A program made the position numbers and the translations under genes. Below the pieces are notes generated by a model. It had not been told where the DNA came from, did not search any database, and saw nothing but the letters and a program-made list of their open reading frames with translations. A stretch of 58,984 bases of DNA from JANQUM01 sp047630355. Its GTDB lineage: Bacteria; Bacteroidota; Bacteroidia; Cytophagales; Spirosomataceae. Location of the stretch: positions 1-58,984 of the forward strand of contig JBLHXN010000008.1 in NCBI GenBank assembly GCA_047630355.1, in the 5' to 3' direction. This document shows, piece after piece, positions 35,885-45,200 of the stretch (position 1 is its first letter; each line of letters starts with the position of its first letter).

Positions 35885-37207
35885 ATGTCTAAGGAAAAAA
35901 TAGCCCTTTTTTGGTACCGCCGGGACTTACGTTTGCACGATAACGCGGCTTTTTACCACGCTCTGAAAAGTGGCTACAAAGTGCTTCCGCTGTTTATTTT
36001 CGATAAAAATATTCTGGATAAATTAGAAGAAAAAGCCGACCGCCGGGTTGAGTTCATCCATCAGGTAATCAACGAAGTGCAGGACGATTTCAAAAAAACC
36101 GGATCGTCAATGATTGTAGAGTACGGAAAACCCAAAGAAATCTGGAAAGAACTTATCCAAAAATATTCGATTGCAGAGGTTTATACTAATCACGATTACG
36201 AAAAATACGGCATTGACCGCGACAAGGAAATCTGCGAACTGCTAAATGCCGAAGGCATTGCGTTTTACACGAGTAAAGATCAGGTTATATTCGAGAAAAA
36301 CGAAGTTCTGACCAATAGCGACACGCCGTACAAGGTATTTACACCCTACAGCCGAACCTGGAAAGAGAAACTCACTGACAGGTATTTTATCAAACCGTAC
36401 CCGAACGAAAAGTACTTCGATAACCTTCTAAAATCTGATGTTCGGCATCAAGTTCCATCGCTCGAATCAATGGGTTTTGAGGAAGTGGGCGAGCCATTTC
36501 CCGACAAAGAAATCAGGAAAGAGTTAATTGAGAAATACGAAGAGCAGCGTGATATCCCCGCCATAAAGGGCACAACAGAAATCAGCATTCACTTACGCTT
36601 CGGAACGGTAAGTATTCGGGAATTAGTGCGTAAAGCATTGCAGGTGAACGAAAAATGGCTAAACGAACTCATCTGGCGTGATTTTTACATGAATATCCTG
36701 TGGCACTTCCCGCATATTAACGAAGAAAAATCATTCAGACAGGAATACGACCGCATTGAATGGCGGAACAATGAAGAAGAATTTAAACGCTGGTGCGAAG
36801 GCAAAACGGGCTTCCCAATTGTGGATGCCGGAATGCGACAGCTAAACGAGACGGGTTTTATGCACAACCGCGTCAGAATGATAACGTCGAGTTTCCTGAT
36901 AAAAGATTTACTCGTGGACTGGCGTTGGGGCGAAGCTTATTTCGCAAAAAAACTGCGGGATTTTGAGTTTTCATCGAATAATGGCGGCTGGCAATGGGCA
37001 GCGGGAAGTGGCGTGGATGCCGCTCCGTATTTCCGAGTTTTTAATCCCGACGCTCAAACAAAAAAGTTCGACCCTGACTTTAAATACATAAAACACTGGA
37101 TTCCCGAATTCGGCACAAAGGATTACCCCAAACCGATGGTTGATCACAAAGAAGCAAGATTGCGAGCATTGCGAGTATATAAGGAGGGATTGGATAAAAA
37201 AGAATGA
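35885..37207 (+). CDS. Cryptochrome/deoxyribodipyrimidine photolyase family protein
   Basis: 440 residues. The N-terminal antenna-binding domain starts IALFWYRRDLRLHDNAAFYHAL. The FAD-binding C-terminal domain shows LIWRDFYMNILWHFP, GFPIVDAGMRQLNETGFMHNRVRM and NNGGWQWAAGSGVDAAPYFRVFNP, the diagnostic photolyase motifs with the FAD/DNA-contacting Trp and Asn residues. It most likely repairs cyclobutane pyrimidine dimers (class I) using blue light; a cryptochrome role cannot be excluded. Confidence 0.93.
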   Translation: MSKEKIALFWYRRDLRLHDNAAFYHALKSGYKVLPLFIFDKNILDKLEEKADRRVEFIHQVINEVQDDFKKTGSSMIVEYGKPKEIWKELIQKYSIAEVYTNHDYEKYGIDRDKEICELLNAEGIAFYTSKDQVIFEKNEVLTNSDTPYKVFTPYSRTWKEKLTDRYFIKPYPNEKYFDNLLKSDVRHQVPSLESMGFEEVGEPFPDKEIRKELIEKYEEQRDIPAIKGTTEISIHLRFGTVSIRELVRKALQVNEKWLNELIWRDFYMNILWHFPHINEEKSFRQEYDRIEWRNNEEEFKRWCEGKTGFPIVDAGMRQLNETGFMHNRVRMITSSFLIKDLLVDWRWGEAYFAKKLRDFEFSSNNGGWQWAAGSGVDAAPYFRVFNPDAQTKKFDPDFKYIKHWIPEFGTKDYPKPMVDHKEARLRALRVYKEGLDKKE

Positions 37208-37254
37208 ACAGCGGCTCAGTTTTCTAAGCCTGAATTTTCAGAAATATACATTTT

Positions 37255-37488
37255 ATGAAAATCCAAATAATATACATCCTTTTGTCACGTTGGTGATTAC
37301 AATCAGTTGCATTGCGTTTACTGTTTCCGAAAGGCATTCAGCAGTTGTAAAATCGGGAAGAAAACTTCAAATGAGAATGTGAAACAAGCAAATCAAACCA
37401 GTGGAAACGAACCATTTGATAAAATGAAGAATACATTAAAATCGTAAAAGATTGGTACGCCGCCGGAGCGGTTATTCTCGCAAAATAA
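37255..37488 (+). pseudogene. Short decayed gene upstream of iorA-like gene
   Basis: An ATG at 37255 begins MKIQIIYILLS like a signal peptide, shifts frame to LVITISCIAFTVSERHS, and a third frame ends NEEYIKIVKDWYAAGAVILAK at 37488, two bases before the next start codon. This suggests a small exported protein, perhaps a subunit once co-transcribed with the downstream oxidoreductase, now frameshifted. The family is not recognised. Confidence 0.35.
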
Positions 37489-37489
37489 T

Positions 37490-37957
37490 ATGAAAGTAAA
37501 CTTTACAATCAACAATCAGTCTGCATCTGTTGATGCTACCGAAAACGAACCATTATTATGGGTTATTCGTGATACGCTGAACATGAAAGGCACTAAGTTT
37601 GGTTGCGGAAAAGCAGCCTGCGGAGCTTGCACCGTCCACGTTGACGGACAAGCCGTTCGGTCGTGTTCTTATCCTGCTGAATTGGTAGAAGGAAAATCAA
37701 TCACCACCATCGAAGGTTTAGGAAGTGTGGGAAACCTGCACCCTGTGCAACAAGCGTGGGCAGAAGTTGGCGTGCCACAATGCGGTTATTGTCAACCCGG
37801 TTTCATGATGGCGACGGCGGCAATGTTAAAAACTACGCCCAACCCAACCGACCAAGATATCGACGACCAAATCGCCAACATCTGCCGCTGCGGAACTTAC
37901 TACCGCATGAGAAAAGCCATATATAGGGCAGCGGAATTAACGAATCAGGCTTCCTAA
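37490..37957 (+). CDS. (2Fe-2S) subunit of molybdenum hydroxylase (isoquinoline 1-oxidoreductase alpha-like)
   Basis: A 155-residue protein with two [2Fe-2S] domains. The ferredoxin-type cluster ligands are Cys39, Cys44, Cys47 and Cys59 (GCGKAACGAC). The second, helical domain has Cys98, Cys101, Cys132 and Cys134 (CGYCQPG, CRCGTY). It transfers electrons from the molybdopterin subunit encoded by the next gene. Substrate is uncertain; such small-subunit/IorB pairs oxidise N-heterocycles or aldehydes. Confidence 0.92.
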   Translation: MKVNFTINNQSASVDATENEPLLWVIRDTLNMKGTKFGCGKAACGACTVHVDGQAVRSCSYPAELVEGKSITTIEGLGSVGNLHPVQQAWAEVGVPQCGYCQPGFMMATAAMLKTTPNPTDQDIDDQIANICRCGTYYRMRKAIYRAAELTNQAS

Positions 37958-38085
37958 TAAAGGTCGGAGATTAGAGACAATTCAAAATCGCAAAATGCGA
38001 TTTGTAAGATTTTAAACTTGTTAAAAAAGTCCCTCCCTCCCGTATATACGGGATTGGGAAGGATTGGCTCGGGTCGCCGCTGCCG

Positions 38086-40263
38086 ATGGAATTTATGAAA
38101 CAAAACTGGACACAAACACGAAGAAGTTTTCTTATCAAATTTGGCGGCGGGCTAGGCGTTCTCTTCGGAGCATCGCTCGTGGGTTGCGGCCCAGTTCGGC
38201 GAAAAGCCGCTGAGCGATTGGACGGACTTTTACAACCGTATTCGAGTGATACCTCGCCCGACGTTTGGTTTGAAATCACGCCCGAAAATAAGATAATTCT
38301 CAAATCTCCGAAGGTAGAAATGGGGCAAGGACTTTTCACGGGTCTTGCCATGATTGCGGCAGAAGAATTGCAGGTAAATTACGAGCAAATCGAGGTTATT
38401 CACGCCTCCACAAAAAACGGTCCGCTGCCAAATTATACAGGCGGTAGCGATTCTACGTTTGGTTTATGGAATATTTTGCGAGAATTATCCGCCAATATGC
38501 GGCAAATGTTATTGAATAATGCCGCTGAACTATTGAGCGTTCCGGTAAATCAATTAGCGGCGAAAGATGGTATAATTTCTGGCAACGGAAAGCAAATCAG
38601 CTACGGCGAAATTGCGGCAAAAGCCATCAAGTGGGAAGCACCAAAAAAAACGCCGAAACTCAAACCAACTTCCGCTTTTAAAGTCATCGGAAAAGAAGTT
38701 CCCCGAAAAGATTTACTTCCGAAAGTTACCGGAGCACCAATCTACGGTTTCGACGCAAATTTGCCCGGAATGTTGTACGGAATGGTTGTGCGAAAATCAA
38801 CCGTTGATTCCGAGTTTGTTGGAGCAGACGTAAGTCGGGCGGAGACAATTCCGGGCGTTGTGAAAATAATACAGGAAGAAGATTTTGTGGGCGTAGTAGC
38901 TACTTCAAAAACCGCCGCTATCAATGCTCACGCCGCCATTGACGCAAAGTGGAACGTAAATAAGATTTGGCAACAAGCCGAAATTGAAGAAAAAATCAAA
39001 GTTGGAAAAGGCAAAGAGTACGTTATTCAGAAAGAAGGTAGTGCCAAAAGTATTCTGGACAATGATAAAGGTGTCTTGAGGTTTGAATATACCTCCCCTA
39101 TCGGTGCCCACGCTCAACTTGAACCAAACGGAGCATTGGCAGACTACAAAGACGGAAAAGTTGACATTTATATATCAACGCAGGTAGCGAAAATTACGCA
39201 GGACGAAGTAGCCAAAAGATTAGATATTGACTCCGAGAATGTCAATGTTATTACTACCTTTTTAGGCGGTGGTTTCGGACGCAGATTGCACACACCAAAC
39301 GCCATGCAAGCCGCCGTGCTTTCAAAAGCCGTGGGCAAACCCGTGCATTGTTTTTTCAGCCGAAAAGAAGAGTTTCAGAACGATATGTTCCGTCCGCCGA
39401 CGCACCACGTAATGCGGGCAAAATTGTCGTCAGATGGTCTGATTGAAGCCCTTGAACACAACGTTTCAAGCGGAGCGGTGGCTTTCGGTTCGCCGTTTAT
39501 TCCCAGTTTTGCTGAACCAGTTTTGGGGGCAGATTTCGGGGCTTGGCGGGGCGGATTAATTAATTACGATAAAATCCCGAATTACCGAGCCGTTTCTTGG
39601 AAAGTAGAGCTACCTTTTGCCACAAGTTGGTGGAGAGGTTTAGGTTTACTCGCCAATAGTTTTGCCATCGAATCCTTCATGGACGAACTCGCGGTTGCCG
39701 CCAAAAAAGACCCAATTGAATTTCGGCTTTCCCAAATAAAAAACGAAGGAGAAAGTAGCCGTTTGATAAAAGTTATCGAAGCCGCTCGCGACAAATCTGG
39801 TTGGGAAAAAGCCTTACCTGAAGGTCATTTTCACGGTTTTGCCTGCTCAACGGATGCCCAAACGCCTGTTGCAGAAGTGGTAGAATTATCCGTTGAAGAC
39901 GGTGAAGTAAAAATCCATAAAGTGACGTGTGCCATTGATCCGGGCATCGCCATCAACCCCGACGGCATCCGTGCCCAGTGCGAAGGGGCGATTATTATGG
40001 GAATCAGTGCCGCCATGTTTGAGAAAATGACCATCAAAGACAGCGTGATTGAGCAGACCATTTTTGGCCCGTACAGAATGGCGTTGATGAGAAATGCCCC
40101 CAAAGAAATCAACGTAGTTATCTTAGAAAATAGCGACAAACCAACCGGAGTCGGCGAACCACCAATCGGTCCCATCGGAGCAGCAATTGCAAACGCTGTT
40201 TTTGCGGCGACTGGTAAGCGGTTGAGGAATTTACCTTTGGCGGAGGAAATGAGTAAAGTATAA
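38086..40263 (+). CDS. Molybdopterin-cytosine-dinucleotide-type large subunit (IorB-like aldehyde/isoquinoline oxidoreductase)
   Basis: A 725-residue protein with an N-terminal twin-arginine signal (TRRSFLIKFGGGLGVLFGA), indicating folded export to the periplasm. Molybdopterin-binding signatures include KVEMGQGLFTGLAMIAAEEL, TTFLGGGFGRRLHTPNAMQAAVLSKA and near the end GVGEPPIGPIGAAIANAVFA with the catalytic Glu. A second in-frame ATG lies at 38095. The gap to the Fe-S subunit (128 bp) is non-coding. A hairpin repeat starts in its stop codon. No MocA/XdhC maturation factor is in view. Confidence 0.93.
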   Translation: MEFMKQNWTQTRRSFLIKFGGGLGVLFGASLVGCGPVRRKAAERLDGLLQPYSSDTSPDVWFEITPENKIILKSPKVEMGQGLFTGLAMIAAEELQVNYEQIEVIHASTKNGPLPNYTGGSDSTFGLWNILRELSANMRQMLLNNAAELLSVPVNQLAAKDGIISGNGKQISYGEIAAKAIKWEAPKKTPKLKPTSAFKVIGKEVPRKDLLPKVTGAPIYGFDANLPGMLYGMVVRKSTVDSEFVGADVSRAETIPGVVKIIQEEDFVGVVATSKTAAINAHAAIDAKWNVNKIWQQAEIEEKIKVGKGKEYVIQKEGSAKSILDNDKGVLRFEYTSPIGAHAQLEPNGALADYKDGKVDIYISTQVAKITQDEVAKRLDIDSENVNVITTFLGGGFGRRLHTPNAMQAAVLSKAVGKPVHCFFSRKEEFQNDMFRPPTHHVMRAKLSSDGLIEALEHNVSSGAVAFGSPFIPSFAEPVLGADFGAWRGGLINYDKIPNYRAVSWKVELPFATSWWRGLGLLANSFAIESFMDELAVAAKKDPIEFRLSQIKNEGESSRLIKVIEAARDKSGWEKALPEGHFHGFACSTDAQTPVAEVVELSVEDGEVKIHKVTCAIDPGIAINPDGIRAQCEGAIIMGISAAMFEKMTIKDSVIEQTIFGPYRMALMRNAPKEINVVILENSDKPTGVGEPPIGPIGAAIANAVFAATGKRLRNLPLAEEMSKV

Positions 40264-40291
40264 TTTCCCCATCGGGGAAATACCTTTGTAG
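40263..40291. repeat. Hairpin + CTTTGTAG element, copy 1
   Basis: Perfect stem ATTTCCCC / GGGGAAAT with loop ATC (40263-40281), followed by ACCTTTGTAG. It starts at the last base of the IorB stop codon. Confidence 0.7.
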
Positions 40292-40322
40292 AAGGAAGTA
40301 ATCAAAAATTATACGAACATAC

Positions 40323-40351
40323 TTTGCCCCATCTGGGCAAAACCTTTGTAG
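40323..40351. repeat. Hairpin + CTTTGTAG element, copy 2
   Basis: Stem TTTGCCC / GGGCAAA with loop CATCT (40323-40341), followed by ACCTTTGTAG. The stem bases differ from copy 1 yet remain paired. Confidence 0.7.
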
Positions 40352-40590
40352 TTATGTTAAAGGTCAGGTTAAATTTATAGTACCGTAGATACGACACCTT
40401 CATTTTTCAGGAAGTGGACCTTGGTATTTTTTATCCTCGTATTCTTTCACTGAAGACAACGTAGTTTTAAGAATTTTACCCTCGGAGGTACCAGGTTCTA
40501 CACCGTTATCGAATTGGATGTTTATCTAGTTTAAAAGCTTTTCGTAACCTTTTTGTGATAATAAATTTATCATTACTGCTGTTCGCTTTT
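40352..40590. other. Non-coding gap between hairpin elements
   Basis: About 240 bp with no coding frame; nothing else recognised apart from the flanking hairpins. Confidence 0.5.
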
Positions 40591-40622
40591 ATTCGACCCC
40601 TATCGGAGTCGAATCTTTGTAG
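40591..40622. repeat. Hairpin + CTTTGTAG element, copy 3
   Basis: Stem ATTCGAC-C-CC / GG-A-GTCGAAT (one mismatch) with loop TATC (40591-40614), immediately followed by CTTTGTAG. It lies just beyond the 3' end of the DUF3223 gene. Confidence 0.7.
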
Positions 40623-40645
40623 CAAATTGGATTTATCTACTTACC

Positions 40646-41422
40646 TCAATTAATTTGTAAATCTTTTGAACCTGCTTTAACTCTTGCTTGAGAAAACCTC
40701 TTTAAATTTTGCTCTTTCCTTACAATTCTTAAAGTTGCTTTTGATTTGTGATAATCACGGAAAGATTTAAGTAACGTGGTATCCTTGAACATAAGCAAAT
40801 TACTTTCGTCGTATGAATATGCAAGTTCCGAAATTTGTAAAGAGTGTACTTCCTTAAATCTGTCAGCAATTATTGAAAAAGTATTTGGTTGTCGATGGTC
40901 AACTACCAGCTCTTCCCAAAACGAAAGCTTATCAGTTTCTTGACATTTGACCTTCCCTTTGACAGAAAAGTCATCGAAGTAACGTTGTTTTACGTTAATT
41001 AGATCTTGTTGAATTGAATTGCGACAAGCTTTTAAAAACAATTCAATTGGAGAAAGAGGCTTATTTTTAAATATTTGAATATAGGATATGAAAGCGTTTT
41101 CCCCTTTTGCGTAACAAATCTCGAAGCACTTCGTGTTAAACTGTGCACGACCTATCTTTACATCGACAATCGTGTAATCAAGTTCTTCTTCGAAAAGAGA
41201 CAAAGTTTTGCCTGAATATGTCGACTCTTCTGTAGTTGCAACAGATGATTCGGCACAAGAGTTTAAGTAATTTTGATAATCAAATTCTATCAAATCAAGA
41301 ATATCATTATAATGTTCATCACTGAGAGAGTTCCCAAAACCATATGAGTTTAGAATCTCCTTATAGTGAGCAGATGCATCTTTCTTGTACTTGAAATTTC
41401 GCTCACCAATCCTAAGCCTCAT
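40646..41422 (-). CDS. DUF3223 (DCL-like) family protein, possible HNH-type nuclease
   Basis: A 258-residue protein from the ATG at 41422 (MRLRIGERNFKYKK); a TTG three codons upstream is also in frame. The start RIGERNFKYKKDASAHYKEILNSYGFG matches the DUF3223 opening. The block QFNTKCFEICYAKGE and the terminal WEELVVDHRQPNTFSIIADRF follow, with CQET upstream. The Cys, Asp-His and Pro residues recall the HNH/zinc-like tail of this family. Plant relatives (DCL) act in rRNA processing. Bacterial members are often in mobile or defence contexts. A+T-rich relative to neighbours, suggesting transfer. Confidence 0.65.
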   Translation of the reverse strand: MRLRIGERNFKYKKDASAHYKEILNSYGFGNSLSDEHYNDILDLIEFDYQNYLNSCAESSVATTEESTYSGKTLSLFEEELDYTIVDVKIGRAQFNTKCFEICYAKGENAFISYIQIFKNKPLSPIELFLKACRNSIQQDLINVKQRYFDDFSVKGKVKCQETDKLSFWEELVVDHRQPNTFSIIADRFKEVHSLQISELAYSYDESNLLMFKDTTLLKSFRDYHKSKATLRIVRKEQNLKRFSQARVKAGSKDLQIN

Positions 41423-41517
41423 TTTTAACAAATTATAATTGTAACTGGTTAAACTAACGAAATCGCTAACTTTACGGGAAATTACGAAAAGAGATTAAGA
41501 CGTTATAATATAAACAA

Positions 41518-41994
41518 ATGAATTTCAGAATCGGACAAGGCTACGACGTACACCAATTAGCCAAAGGATATAAACTTGCATTAGGCGGCGTAATAATTCC
41601 GCACCACAAAGGCTCAATGGGACATTCGGACGCTGATGTGCTGCTTCACGCCATCTGCGATGCACTTTTGGGTGCCGCCGCTTTGGGCGACATCGGTATT
41701 CACTTCAAAAACACCGACCCGCAGTGGAAAGGCGTTGACAGCAAAGTGTTGTTGAAAAAAGTGGTTGAAATGCTTTCGGAGAAAGGTTACAAAGTTGGAA
41801 ACGTGGACGCTACGTTAATTCTGCAAGAGCCCAAAGTGATGAAATACGCCCCCGAAATGCGGAAGGCAATCGCCGAAACCATCGGTTTCTCCATTGACGA
41901 TATTTCAATCAAAGCCACCACCGCCGAAACAATGGGTTTTGTCGGGCGGGAAGAAGGCGTAGAAGCCCACGCCATTGCATTGATTTACAAATAA
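41518..41994 (+). CDS. ispF: 2-C-methyl-D-erythritol 2,4-cyclodiphosphate synthase
   Basis: A 158-residue enzyme of the MEP isoprenoid pathway. GQGYDVHQLAKG holds zinc ligands Asp10 and His12. GHSDADVLLHAICDALLGAAALGDIG supplies the third ligand and the substrate-binding SDAD. The C-terminus has KATTAETMGFVGREEGVEAHA, the family signature. It converts CDP-ME 2-phosphate to ME-cPP. Single gene, followed by hairpin repeats. Confidence 0.97.
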   Translation: MNFRIGQGYDVHQLAKGYKLALGGVIIPHHKGSMGHSDADVLLHAICDALLGAAALGDIGIHFKNTDPQWKGVDSKVLLKKVVEMLSEKGYKVGNVDATLILQEPKVMKYAPEMRKAIAETIGFSIDDISIKATTAETMGFVGREEGVEAHAIALIYK

Positions 41995-41998
41995 GTTT

Positions 41999-42075
41999 GT
42001 CAGCCTAAACGATCGTTGTTCGACTTATCAAAGGTTTAAAATAAAAGATTGTCAGCCTGAGCCTGTCGAAGGCCG
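41999..42075. repeat. Two REP-like half-copies
   Basis: TGTCAGCCTAAACGATCGTT (from 41999) and, about 50 bp on, TTGTCAGCCTGAGCCTGTCG (from 42049) share the TGTCAG end and TCGA core of the dispersed palindrome family, each as an unpaired half. Confidence 0.5.
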
Positions 42076-42181
42076 TCATTATTTTTTACATTTGCCAAGC
42101 ATTTCAAAACCTCACCTTTTCGGTTGGAATCGTGAGTTTTTTTTGGTAGATATAAGACAAAAGACCTTGCTTTTTACCGTT

Positions 42182-42199
42182 GTCAGTGTCCTCACTGAC
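42182..42199. repeat. Hairpin with TCCT (AGGA) loop, copy 1
   Basis: GTCAGTG / CACTGAC, perfect 7-bp stem around TCCT. Read on the minus strand, the loop is AGGA. Confidence 0.7.
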
Positions 42200-42226
42200 G
42201 AAATTTTTACAATCAGCAATATTATT

Positions 42227-42250
42227 ATAGTCTGTGAGGACACAGACTAT
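42227..42250. repeat. Hairpin with AGGA loop, copy 2
   Basis: ATAGTCTGTG / CACAGACTAT, perfect 10-bp stem around AGGA. It ends 36 bp upstream of the ileS ATG, so it may lie in the leader. Confidence 0.7.
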
Positions 42251-42286
42251 GGCATTTAACGAATTTGATGCCTTTCCGTAAGCATT

Positions 42287-45200
42287 ATGAAATATCCAGA
42301 ATACAAGTCTGTCAATTACAACGACGTTGCCGAAGAAATCAGAAAACAGTGGCAACAAAACGATACGTTTAAAAAATCCATCTCGACACGGGAAGGAAAA
42401 CCGACGTTTACCTTCTACGAAGGTCCACCGAGTGCCAATGGCAAGCCCGGCATTCACCACGTGATGGCGAGAACAATCAAGGATATTTTTTGTCGCTACA
42501 AAACGTTGCAAGGTTTTCAGGTAAATCGCAAAGGCGGTTGGGACACCCACGGTCTGCCTGTTGAGCTGCAAGTTGAAAAGGAAATTAGTGAAGAACTCGG
42601 AGAGAAATTCACAAAAGAAGACATCGGCGTAAAGGTTTCGGTAGATGAGTATAACCAAAAGTGCCGCGAAGCCGTAATGCGTTTTACGGACATCTGGCAA
42701 GATATGACCGAGAAAATGGGTTATTGGGTGGATATGGAAGATCCGTACGTAACTTATAAAAACGAGTACATCGAATCTGTTTGGCATTTACTCAAACGCC
42801 TGTACGACAAAGGTTTACTCTACAAAGGCTACACCATTCAGCCGTATTCTCCCGCCGCCGGAACTGGTTTGAGTTCCCACGAGCTGAATATGCCCGGAAC
42901 GTATCAGGACGTTCGGGATACCTCAATGACGGCTCAGTTTAAAGTGATTGAAAATGCGAAGTCCCAACCTCTTTTTGCTGCTTCCGAAGGCGAAGTATTT
43001 ATCTTAGCGTGGACAACCACGCCCTGGACACTTCCCTCCAATGCCGCATTGACGGTTGGAAAAAACATAGAATATGCTTTGGTAAAAACCTTTAACCCGT
43101 ACACCCATTTACCCGCAAATGTGGTTTTGGCGAAAGCTTTAATCAGGAAATACTTTTCCGAAAAAGGAAGAGACGGCGACTTTGAAGGCTACGCCGATTC
43201 TAACAAAAAAGTGTTACCGTGGACAATCCTGACAACCGTAACGGGTGGAGAATTAGCGGGAGTTGAGTACGAACAATTAATGGCGTACGTGCAACCCGAA
43301 AGCCCCGCTTTTAAAGTGATTATCGGAGATTTTGTCACGACCGAAGACGGAACTGGCGTGGTGCACACCGCCCCAACTTTTGGTGCGGATGACTTTAAAG
43401 TTGCCCAGCAAAACGGCATTCCCGCCATTATGGTCAAAGACGAAACCGGCAAAGAAATGCCGCTCGTTGACAAACAAGGTCGTTTTGTGAAAGAAGTAAC
43501 GGATTTCGCTCTTGAATACGTAAAGCAACAATATTATACCGACGAAGAACTCGAAAACGAGCGAATCAAACAAGACCGTGAAAATTACCTTTCGGTGGAT
43601 GAGCGAATTTCCATCAAATTAAAAGAAGAAAACCGGGCGTTTAATGTCCAACGCTACGAACACTCCTACCCCCACTGCTGGCGGACTGATAAGCCGGTTC
43701 TTTACTATCCGCTTGACAGTTGGTTTATCAAAACAACGGCGGTAAAGGAACGGTTAGTTGAACTGAATAAAACAATCAACTGGAAGCCAGAATCAACCGG
43801 AGCAGGTCGTTTCGGAAATTGGTTGGAGAACTTAGTAGATTGGAACCTTTCCCGCAGTCGCTACTGGGGAACACCGCTACCAATTTGGCGGAATGACGAC
43901 GGCGAAGAAATTTGTATCGGTTCGATTGAAGAACTTTCCACCGAAATCGACAAAGCGATGGAAGCGGGATTGATGACGGAAAACTATTTGAAAGGCAACG
44001 GAGAATTTGACCTCCACCGCCCGTACGTTGATGGCATTATCTTAGTTTCTCCAACCGGAAAACCGATGAACCGCGAATTAGATTTAATTGACGTCTGGTT
44101 TGATTCGGGTGCGATGCCGTACGCTCAGTGGCATTACCCGTTTGATCAGGAACAAAATCTTGAGTCTCCCGCAGAAAATTTAATGCCTGACAGCAAAGGA
44201 ATCATTCGTAGTTCTGTAAAGGCCACAAATACAAATTCCGGGCAGACAGGATTGGAGAATGTATTTCCCGCTGATTTTATCTCCGAAGGCGTTGATCAAA
44301 CCCGTGGTTGGTTCTTTACCTTGCACGCCATCGCCGGAATGTTGTTTGATTCCGTGGCGTTCAAAAATGTGGTTTCTACGGGATTGGTTTTAGATAAAAG
44401 CGGCAATAAAATGTCGAAGCGTTTGGGCAACGGAATTGATCCGTTTGAGACGTTGACTAATTACGGAGCCGACCCAACCCGCTGGTACATGGTGACAAAC
44501 GCCCAACCGTGGGACAACCTGCGTTTTGACCTAAACGGCATTACTGAGGTACGGAATAAATTCTTCGGAACGCTAACAAACACGTACAACTTCTTCGCTC
44601 TTTACGCTAATTTAGACGATTATACGCTAACCGGCAATCTGAATAATATGCCGTTGACAGAACTTGATAAGTGGATTTTGTCAAAACTACAAAGCCTGAT
44701 TATTGAAGTTGAAGAGGCATACGAAACCTACGAGCCGACACGAGCGGGACGGGCAATTCAAGATTTTGTAACCGATCAGCTTTCTAACTGGTACGTTCGT
44801 TTGGGGCGGAAACGCTTCTGGAATACGAGCGAAGTAGCAAATCCTTCAGCCAAAGATTTATTGCCCGAAAGTCAGGGTTTTATTCGTTCGGCTCCGCAAA
44901 TTGGAGAAGTTAGGTCTGACAAAGCAGCCGCTTACGAGACGCTTGGCCTTTGCCTAAAAACAGTGGCTCAACTAATGTCACCAATTGCTCCCTTTTACGG
45001 AGATTGGTTATTTCAGAATATTACGAAAGCAAGTGATTCCGTGCATTTGAGCGATTTTCCGAAAGCCGATAAAAACTGGATAAATACCGAATTAGAAACG
45101 TCTATGGGTTACGCTCAACGTATCAGTTCGATGGTGCATTCCATTCGGAAAGCCAATAAAATAAAAGTGCGTCAGCCGTTGTCGAAAGTTCTTATTCCTG

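Noticed and set aside
37971..38351. 126-codon minus-strand frame
   Set aside because: Antisense to the Tat signal region of the IorB-like gene; no recognisable features.
40263..40622. CRISPR-like array
   Set aside because: Repeats are hairpins with different sequences and irregular spacing; no constant repeat of CRISPR length or spacers.
42104..42787. 227-codon minus-strand frame
   Set aside because: Antisense shadow of the 5' part of ileS plus the hairpin region; composition is Phe/Leu-rich junk with no domain.
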